From Mycolicibacterium austroafricanum (GTDB lineage Bacteria; Actinomycetota; Actinomycetes; Mycobacteriales; Mycobacteriaceae), in NCBI RefSeq assembly GCF_902705885.1, contig NZ_CACSIP010000015.1:1-64000 (forward strand): a stretch of 64,000 nucleotides of DNA, read 5' to 3'. The translations under genes and the position numbers were made by a program. Of this stretch, positions 58,055 to 64,000 are shown piece by piece (the first letter of the stretch is position 1; each line of letters begins with the position of its first letter). The notes beneath the pieces are model-generated. The model was given only the letters and a program-made list of their open reading frames with translations, did not search any database and was not told the origin of the DNA.

Positions 58055-58972
58055 CTACCTGACCGCGGTGATGTAGCGGATCTCGGCGAAGCCCTCGTCG
58101 TCGTCGAGCGGTGCCATCCCGTACCTGACGAGCAGGTCGTTGGCGGGCGCCGAGGTGGTGCGCCAACCGTGACCCTGCAGGTAGTCGGCGACCTCTGCGC
58201 GGTCGCCGAGGAACACCAACTCCGAGAAGTCGATGTCGAACCCGTGGTCGCGCCACCGCCCTGAGTTGCTCTGCATGCGGTTGCGGACCTGCTCGTCGTC
58301 CTCGGCGCGGTGCGGGGGCACGCCTTCGGCGGCCAGTCGGCTGCCCTCGGCGCTGAGTTCGGTGATCCGGTCGAGCAGCCGGTCCTGGGCGTCGGGCGGG
58401 AGGTATCCGAACAACCCCTCGGCGATCCACGCCGTCGGCTTGGCCGCGTCGAAGCCGGCGTCGGCGAGCGCGGCGGGCCAGTCGTGACGCAGATCGACCC
58501 CGACCGGCCGCAGCTCCGCACTCGGTGTGGCGCCGAGACCTGCCAATGTCGTGGTCTTGAACTCGATCACCTCGGCCTGGTCGATCTCGAAGACCACCAT
58601 GTCCTGCGGCCAGTTCAGCCGGTAGGCCCGGGCGTCCAGGCCGGAGGCCAGGATGACGGCCTGGCGGATCCCCGTTGTGGTGGCGTCGGCGAAGAAGTCG
58701 TCGAAGAAGCGGGTTCGGGCGGCCATTCCGTCGGCGAACCGGCGAATGCCGACGGGGGAGTCGTTGCTGTGGAGATCCTCAGGCGACAGCTCCCCGGTGG
58801 CCAGCTTGGTGAAGAAGTCGACGCCGACCGCCAGCACCAGGGGGGCGGCGTAAGGGTCGTCGATCACCGGGTTGCGGGCCCGACTGGCGACGGCGCGGGC
58901 AGCCGCGACCATCGTCGCGGTGGCGCCGACGCTGGAGGCGAGGTCCCAGGTGTCACCGTCGGTGCGTGGCAT
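58055..58972 (-). CDS. SAM-dependent methyltransferase, TIGR00027 family, copy 2
   Basis: 305 aa. It shares with copy 1 the opening [20 protein letters not shown], the SAM segment [20 protein letters not shown] and [17 protein letters not shown], so the pair came from tandem duplication. It matches the Rv0725c/Rv0726c pair between sppA and secY in M. tuberculosis. Confidence 0.92.
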   Translation of the reverse strand: MPRTDGDTWDLASSVGATATMVAAARAVASRARNPVIDDPYAAPLVLAVGVDFFTKLATGELSPEDLHSNDSPVGIRRFADGMAARTRFFDDFFADATTTGIRQAVILASGLDARAYRLNWPQDMVVFEIDQAEVIEFKTTTLAGLGATPSAELRPVGVDLRHDWPAALADAGFDAAKPTAWIAEGLFGYLPPDAQDRLLDRITELSAEGSRLAAEGVPPHRAEDDEQVRNRMQSNSGRWRDHGFDIDFSELVFLGDRAEVADYLQGHGWRTTSAPANDLLVRYGMAPLDDDEGFAEIRYITAVR

Positions 58973-59203
58973 CGTCTGCTCCCCAACTAATTAGGTGTAA
59001 TAATGAACCACCGTCGACTGTACGCCGACCGCGAGCGGATTCGGGTGGGGCAACATGCTCCTGTTAGTCTCGTAGACTGTTTGAACGCGTGACTTGCGCA
59101 GGCCGTATGCCTGCTCGTGCCGTCGCGCGCACGACTTAACCGAACGCTGGTCACGCCAGCCACATGAGCACGCCGCGATCATCAGGCCGTGCAGGAGGAA
59201 AGA
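58973..59203 (+). promoter_or_regulatory. Gap carrying the secY promoter
   Basis: 231 bp between the divergent methyltransferase and secY. A possible -10 is TAGACT at 59073-59078, within AGTCT-CGT-AGACT (59066-59078). A small hairpin GCAGGC-CGTAT-GCCTGC lies at 59098-59114. A clear -35 is not visible. Confidence 0.3.
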
Positions 59204-60541
59204 GTGCTCTCGGCTTTCATCTCTTCGCTCAGAACACCGGACCTGAGACGAAAGATCCTGTTCACCCTGGGCATCGTCGTTCTCTACCGCGTGGGCGCCT
59301 CGATACCGTCCCCCGGTGTCAACTACCCGAACGTCCAGCAGTGCATCGCCCAGGTCAGCGGCGGTGAGTCGGGGCAGATCTACTCGCTGATCAACTTGTT
59401 CTCCGGCGGTGCCCTGCTGCAGCTGTCGGTGTTCGCGGTGGGCATCATGCCCTACATCACCGCCAGCATCATCGTCCAGCTGCTGACCGTCGTCATCCCG
59501 CGCTTCGAGCAGTTGCGCAAGGAAGGCCAGGCCGGCCAGACCAAGATGACGCAGTACACCCGGTACCTGGCGATCGCGCTGGCGATCCTGCAGGCCACCA
59601 GCATCGTGGCGCTGGCTGCCAACGGCGGGCTGCTGCAGGGCTGCTCGCTCGACATCATCCAGGGCCAGAGCGAGGGCCTGAACATCACCACGCTGGCCGT
59701 CATGGTCATCGTGATGACCGCCGGCGCGGCGCTGGTCATGTGGATGGGCGAGCTGGCGACCGAGCGCGGCGTCGGCAACGGCATGTCCCTGCTGATCTTC
59801 GCCAGCATCGCCTCCGCGATCCCCGGCGAGGGCAAGAGCATCCTGGACAGCCGCGGCGGCATGGTCTTCACGTTCGTCTGCCTGGCGGCACTGCTGATCA
59901 TCATCGGCGTGGTCTTCGTCGAGCAGGGCCAGCGGCGCATCCCGGTCCAGTACGCCAAGCGGATGGTGGGCCGGCGGATGTACGGCGGCACCTCCACCTA
60001 CCTGCCGCTGAAGGTCAACCAGGCAGGCGTCATCCCGGTCATCTTCGCCTCGTCGCTGATCTACATCCCGCACCTGATCACGCAGCTGATCGACAGCGGC
60101 AGCGCCAACCCGAACACCGGCTGGTGGCAGACGTTCGTCGCCGAGTACCTGACCGACCCGAGCAGCCCGGTCTACATCGCGATCTACTTCGGCCTGATCA
60201 TCTTCTTCACGTACTTCTATGTGTCGATCACGTTCAACCCCGACGAACGCGCCGACGAGATGAAGAAGTACGGCGGCTTCATCCCGGGCATCCGGCCGGG
60301 TAAACCGACCGCCGACTATCTGCGGTTCGTGCTATCCAGGATCACGCTGCCGGGCTCGGTCTACCTCGGTGTCATCGCTGTCCTCCCGAACATGTTCCTG
60401 CAGATCGGCAACACCGGCGCAGTGCAGAACCTGCCGTTCGGCGGCACCGCGGTGCTGATCATGGTGGGTGTCGGCCTGGACACCGTGAAACAGATCGAAA
60501 GCCAGCTGATGCAGCGCAACTACGAGGGTTTTTTGAAGTGA
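59204..60541 (+). CDS. secY: Preprotein translocase subunit SecY
   Basis: 445 aa from the GTG at 59204 with AGGAGGA upstream. Ten membrane segments are expected. Signatures are FSGGALLQLSVFAVGIMPYI, GNGMSLLIFASI and ADEMKKYGGFIPGIRPG. It forms the Sec channel with SecE/SecG. It starts the secY-adk-map operon. Confidence 0.98.
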   Translation: MLSAFISSLRTPDLRRKILFTLGIVVLYRVGASIPSPGVNYPNVQQCIAQVSGGESGQIYSLINLFSGGALLQLSVFAVGIMPYITASIIVQLLTVVIPRFEQLRKEGQAGQTKMTQYTRYLAIALAILQATSIVALAANGGLLQGCSLDIIQGQSEGLNITTLAVMVIVMTAGAALVMWMGELATERGVGNGMSLLIFASIASAIPGEGKSILDSRGGMVFTFVCLAALLIIIGVVFVEQGQRRIPVQYAKRMVGRRMYGGTSTYLPLKVNQAGVIPVIFASSLIYIPHLITQLIDSGSANPNTGWWQTFVAEYLTDPSSPVYIAIYFGLIIFFTYFYVSITFNPDERADEMKKYGGFIPGIRPGKPTADYLRFVLSRITLPGSVYLGVIAVLPNMFLQIGNTGAVQNLPFGGTAVLIMVGVGLDTVKQIESQLMQRNYEGFLK

Positions 60542-60556
60542 GAGAGGGTTCTTAAG

Positions 60557-61102
60557 TTGAGAATCGTTTTGCTGGGGCCGCCCGGCGCGGGCAAGGGTAC
60601 GCAGGCGCAGAAGCTGGCCGACGAGCTCGGGGTTCCGCAGATCTCCACGGGCGACCTGTTCCGGTACAACATCAGCAACGGCACCGACCTGGGGCTGGAA
60701 GCCAAGAAGTACCTCGACGCCGGCGACCTGGTCCCGGCCACGTTGACCAACGCGCTGGTCGACGACCGGCTCAACGACGAGGACGCGGCCGCTGGATTTA
60801 TTCTCGACGGGTACCCGCGATCGGTCGAGCAGGCCAAAGCCCTCGACGGGATGCTCGAGAAGCGCAGTCTGTCGCTGGATGCCGTGCTGGAGTTTCGGGT
60901 GCCCGAGGACGAACTCGTCTCCCGGCTCAAGGGCCGAGGTCGCGCCGACGACACCGAGGACGTCATCCGCAACCGGTTCAAGGTGTACCGCGACGAGACC
61001 GCGCCGCTGCTCGACTACTACAGCGAGACGCTGACCACCGTGGACGCCGTCGGCGACCTCGACGAGGTGTTCGGCCGCGCGTTGAAGGCCCTCGGGCGCT
61101 GA
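60557..61102 (+). CDS. adk: Adenylate kinase
   Basis: 181 aa from a TTG, as in M. tuberculosis. P-loop [12 protein letters not shown], then [14 protein letters not shown] and RGRADD. It is the short form without the extended LID insert. It interconverts ATP, AMP and ADP. Confidence 0.98.
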   Translation: MRIVLLGPPGAGKGTQAQKLADELGVPQISTGDLFRYNISNGTDLGLEAKKYLDAGDLVPATLTNALVDDRLNDEDAAAGFILDGYPRSVEQAKALDGMLEKRSLSLDAVLEFRVPEDELVSRLKGRGRADDTEDVIRNRFKVYRDETAPLLDYYSETLTTVDAVGDLDEVFGRALKALGR

Positions 61103-61111
61103 CGCTCACCC

Positions 61112-61912
61112 ATGGTTTCTCTCCCTGGCCTGCGTGGCCGCAAAGTGGTCGCCCAGCGCACCGCCGGTGAACTGGACGCGATGGCGGCCGCGGGCGCGCT
61201 CGTCGCCGCCGCCCTGCGTGCGGTGCACCAGGCCGCCGCGCCCGGTGTCTCCACCCACGACCTCGACCAGGTCGCCGAGTCGGTGATCCGCGACGGCGGC
61301 GGCATCCCGTCCTTCAAGGGCTACCATGGCTTCCCGGCCAGCATCTGCTCGTCGGTCAACGACCGCGTCGTACACGGCATCCCGTCGGCCACCGAGGCGC
61401 TGGCCGCCGGGGACCTGGTGTCCATCGACTGCGGTGCCATTCTCGACGGCTGGCACGGTGACTCGGCCTTCACCTTCGGGGTGGGTCAGCTGATCCCCGC
61501 CGACGACATCTTGTCCCGCGCCACGCGCGAATCCATGGAGGCCGGCATCGCGGCCATGGTGCCGGGGAACCGCCTGACCGACATCTCCCACGCCATCGAG
61601 CTCGGGACCCGGTCCGCAGAGGCGCGTTACGACCGCAAGTTCGGCATCGTCGCGGGCTACGGCGGGCACGGTATCGGACGCAGCATGCACATGGACCCGT
61701 TCCTGCCCAACGAGGGCGCGCCGGGACGCGGGCCGTATCTGGCCGCCGGTTCGGTGCTGGCGATCGAACCCATGCTGACGCTGGGCACGACCAAGACCGT
61801 TGTGCTCTCCGACGAGTGGACCGTCGTCACCGCCGACGGCACCCGCGCCGCGCACTGGGAGCACACCGTTGCCGTCACCGACGACGGACCCCGGATCCTG
61901 ACCGCTGGGTGA
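61112..61912 (+). CDS. map: Methionine aminopeptidase, type I
   Basis: 266 aa. Metal ligands fit [20 protein letters not shown] (two Asp), [15 protein letters not shown] (His) and the C-terminal [18 protein letters not shown] (Glu pair). It removes the initiator Met. It overlaps the MarR gene start. Confidence 0.96.
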   Translation: MVSLPGLRGRKVVAQRTAGELDAMAAAGALVAAALRAVHQAAAPGVSTHDLDQVAESVIRDGGGIPSFKGYHGFPASICSSVNDRVVHGIPSATEALAAGDLVSIDCGAILDGWHGDSAFTFGVGQLIPADDILSRATRESMEAGIAAMVPGNRLTDISHAIELGTRSAEARYDRKFGIVAGYGGHGIGRSMHMDPFLPNEGAPGRGPYLAAGSVLAIEPMLTLGTTKTVVLSDEWTVVTADGTRAAHWEHTVAVTDDGPRILTAG

Positions 61913-62424
61913 GCGTGGCCCCCGACCCGCCCCCGGCCAAGCGCGACCCGATCGCCGCGGCGCGTGCCAACTGGGAGCGCTCCGGCTGGGGTGAGGTCGC
62001 CGACGGCATGGTCGCGGTGACCTCGGTGATGCGTGCACACCAGATCTTGCTGGCCCGCGTCGAGACCGCGCTGCGCCCCTACGATCTGAGCTTCTCCCGC
62101 TTCGAGCTGCTGCGATTGCTGGCGTTCAGCCGCACCGGCGCGCTGCCGATCACCAAAGCCTCCGACCGTCTGCAGGTGCACGTCACCAGCGTCACGCACG
62201 CGATCCGGCGGCTGGAATCGGACGGACTGGTCCAGCGGGTGCCGCACCCGACCGATGGCCGCACCACGCTGGTGCAGATCACCGAGCTGGGGCGCTCGAC
62301 CGTCGAGGATGCCACCGTGACACTGAACAACGACGTGTTCGCCGACATCGGCATGTCACCCGTCGAGTCGACGGCGCTGGCGCAGTCGATCCAGACGTTG
62401 CGCCGCAGCGCGGGCGACTTCTAG
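61909..62424 (+). CDS. MarR-family transcriptional regulator
   Basis: 171 aa from the GTG at 61909, overlapping the map stop (GTGA); a GTG at 61915 would drop two residues. The winged helix is [20 protein letters not shown] followed by [20 protein letters not shown] and the wing [16 protein letters not shown]. Ligand and targets are unknown; the tight coupling to map is notable. Confidence 0.88.
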   Translation: MSVAPDPPPAKRDPIAAARANWERSGWGEVADGMVAVTSVMRAHQILLARVETALRPYDLSFSRFELLRLLAFSRTGALPITKASDRLQVHVTSVTHAIRRLESDGLVQRVPHPTDGRTTLVQITELGRSTVEDATVTLNNDVFADIGMSPVESTALAQSIQTLRRSAGDF

Positions 62425-62434
62425 CGGGCCTGGC

Positions 62435-62497
62435 CCGCGAAATATCATTCCGGGCTGTCATCCCGGCGGATTTGCGACCTGGAATGATATTTCGCGG
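62435..62497. terminator. Perfect 17-bp inverted repeat between convergent genes
   Basis: Arms CCGCGAAATATCATTCC (62435-62451) and its exact complement (62481-62497), with 29 bases between. It fills the gap between the convergent MarR and sensor-kinase genes and could terminate both. It has no T-run, and the AT-rich arms are unusual for this genome. Confidence 0.6.
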
Positions 62498-62508
62498 AAG
62501 TCCGCAGC

Positions 62509-63729
62509 TCAACGAGCGGACGGCACAGGGATCGTCGCGGTGACGGTGGTTCCGGTGCCGGGCCGCGACCGGATGTTCAGCCTGCCGCCGACGATCTCGG
62601 CCCGTTCGGCCATCGACAGTAGCCCGTAGCCGCCCATCTCGTCGCTTCCCAGCGGATGCTCCAGCGTGTCGAAACCGACTCCGTCGTCGACGATCTCGAG
62701 CCTGGCGACCTCACCCTGATCACCCCGGGACATCGTGAAGGTGAGCCGGGCCCGGCTGGCCCTGGCGTGTTTGACGACGTTCTGCAGGCATTCCTGGGCG
62801 ATGCGGTACAACGCGAGCTCGATGTGGTCGGGCAGCCGCTCGTCGGCCAGCTCGGTGTCGATTTTCAGGTCTATGTGGACCTGCGGGATCGAACGCGCCA
62901 GGCTCGCGAGCCCGCCCGACAACCCGAGATCATCCAGCACCGGTGGCCTGAGCCCGCTGATCGCGGCTCGCGCCTCCTGCAGCGTCAGGTCGGCCAGCTC
63001 GCGCGCGCGGTCGAGTTGCTCGGTCAGTGCGACGCGGTCGTCGACGGCCTGGGCGGCCGCGTCGAGGCGGTAGGACAGTGTGACCAGACGCTGGGAGATG
63101 CCGTCGTGGATGTCGCTGGCCAGCCGCCGCCGCTCGAGCTCCTGGGCCTCGATGACCTGCTCGACGAAGTTCTCGTGCGCGCGTTCGCGAGACACCAGCT
63201 GGCGGTGCAGACGCGCCTGGTGCATGGCCCCGGCGATCAGCCGGCCGATGACCAGCAGCAGCTCGACATCGCGGTCCTCGAACTGGCGCTGGGCCACGGT
63301 GTGCACGTTGAGCACCCCGACCAGCCCACCGGGGTCTGTCTCCATCGGCACGGACACCATCGACGTGAAGTCGCGGCCGCGTAGTGATTGGAACGGCAGG
63401 TACCGCGGGTCGGACTCCTTGTCGTTGCGGATCACCACCGGTTCCCGGTTGCTGGCCACCCACCCCGAGATGCCCTGCCCCAGCGGTAGCCGGATCTTGC
63501 CGACCTCGGCGTCGAACGGCGGCGTCGCCCCTGCCAGCGTCAGCGACCGCTCGGTGTCGTCGAGAACGTGCACAAAACACACGTCGCTGTCGGTGGCGGC
63601 GGTGATGATCCGTGCCGCCGCCGCGGCCAACGGTTCGACGCCGGGCCCACTGGACGCAGCCTGGATCAGTTCCCGGAGCAGGGCCAGCTCCCGATCGGCC
63701 GTCAGCACCGGCCGCGACGCCGAGGTCAC
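62509..63729 (-). CDS. GAF-domain sensor histidine kinase (NarL/DevS type)
   Basis: 406 aa from a GTG overlapping the response-regulator stop (GTGA). A GAF domain spans about residues 30-175. A HisKA_3 helix carries the phosphorylated His208 in RRLASDIHDGISQRLVTL. The ATPase part has YRIAQECLQNVVKHARAS, DDGVGFD and GGYGLLSMAERAE. No membrane segment is seen, so it is a cytosolic sensor, perhaps of a gas, redox state or nucleotide as in DevS/DosT. It pairs with the adjacent response regulator. Confidence 0.94.
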   Translation of the reverse strand: MTSASRPVLTADRELALLRELIQAASSGPGVEPLAAAAARIITAATDSDVCFVHVLDDTERSLTLAGATPPFDAEVGKIRLPLGQGISGWVASNREPVVIRNDKESDPRYLPFQSLRGRDFTSMVSVPMETDPGGLVGVLNVHTVAQRQFEDRDVELLLVIGRLIAGAMHQARLHRQLVSRERAHENFVEQVIEAQELERRRLASDIHDGISQRLVTLSYRLDAAAQAVDDRVALTEQLDRARELADLTLQEARAAISGLRPPVLDDLGLSGGLASLARSIPQVHIDLKIDTELADERLPDHIELALYRIAQECLQNVVKHARASRARLTFTMSRGDQGEVARLEIVDDGVGFDTLEHPLGSDEMGGYGLLSMAERAEIVGGRLNIRSRPGTGTTVTATIPVPSAR

Positions 63730-64000
63730 TGGTAGATCCCTTCGCGTAGCGCGGTCGCCACTGCGCCGGTGCGGTCACTGACGCCGAGCTTGCGGTAGAT
63801 CGAGCTGAGATGGGTTTTGACGGTCTCGTCGCCGATCACCAGCTTGGTGGCGATGGCGCGGTTGGACAGACCGTTGACGACAAACGACAGGATCTCGCTT
63901 TCCCGCTGAGTGAGGCCCTGACGGGCGCCGGGCCAGAACTCATCGCGCTGCAGCCGGGCCGCGGTGTCGACCGCCCGGGCCGCCATCCCAGGGTCGATCG
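63726..64000 (-). CDS. LuxR/NarL-type response regulator, C-terminal part (runs off the window)
   Basis: The frame stays open to the end of the window, so the true start and the receiver domain lie beyond. The visible part has the LuxR helix-turn-helix (LTQRESEILSFVVNGLSNRA and GDETVKTHLSSIYRKLGV). It is upstream of and coupled to the sensor kinase. Confidence 0.93.
   Translation of the reverse strand, partial: IDPGMAARAVDTAARLQRDEFWPGARQGLTQRESEILSFVVNGLSNRAIATKLVIGDETVKTHLSSIYRKLGVSDRTGAVATALREGIYQ

Overview
The window reads as a mycobacterial chromosome, most likely a rapid-growing environmental Mycolicibacterium-type species. The evidence is high G+C, frequent GTG/TTG starts, a mycofactocin cluster beside the S10 ribosomal operon, a 13E12-type HNH remnant, mycobacterial DUF732 and TIGR00027-type methyltransferase genes, and the order secY-adk-map.

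Layout. 1-2827: a 13E12 HNH fragment, then a minus-strand operon mftR / ECF sigma factor / three-domain VOC protein. 2914-9394: mycofactocin genes mftA-B-C-D-E-F-G. 9378-14644: MFS exporter with divergent TetR regulator, a cytochrome P450 and a lipoprotein carboxylesterase. 14645-20383: S10 operon (rpsJ to rpsQ) and its terminator. 20502-27131: four overlapping genes for a BcsB-like protein, a polytopic membrane protein, a processive family-2 glycosyltransferase and a GT-C-like membrane protein. 27249-34663: arylsulfatase, a small lipoprotein and the formylglycine-generating enzyme (FGE). This stretch is interrupted by a low-G+C island. 34674-50418: DUF1275 protein and a PucR-centred catabolic cluster. 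50419-54905: rplN-rplO (spc) operon with its own promoter and terminator. 54978-64000: DUF732 protein, sppA, two methyltransferases, secY-adk-map, a MarR regulator, and a NarL-type sensor kinase with the C-terminal part of its response regulator.

The standout is the island at 30414-33749. It is flanked by 142-bp direct repeats (30272-30413 and 33750-33891, 140/142 identical) made of the 3' end of the lipoprotein gene plus the 5' end of the FGE gene. It carries only two genes, nearly abutting: a GlnD/DUF294-like nucleotidyltransferase and a protein that joins an N-terminal 2H-phosphoesterase-like domain to an N6-adenine DNA methyltransferase. There is no recombinase. This looks like a compact DNA-modification or defence cassette that entered by homologous recombination; I cannot match it to a named system.

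Second, the catabolic cluster has a CADD-like di-metal oxidase, two Rieske ferredoxins, a ferredoxin reductase, an aldehyde dehydrogenase, a gamma-glutamyltransferase-like enzyme, a RidA protein, an amidase and two paralogous transporters, but no classical Rieske oxygenase. It suggests oxidative breakdown of a nitrogen compound. About 30 kb separates rpsQ from rplN, and the two ribosomal operons carry matching promoter elements.
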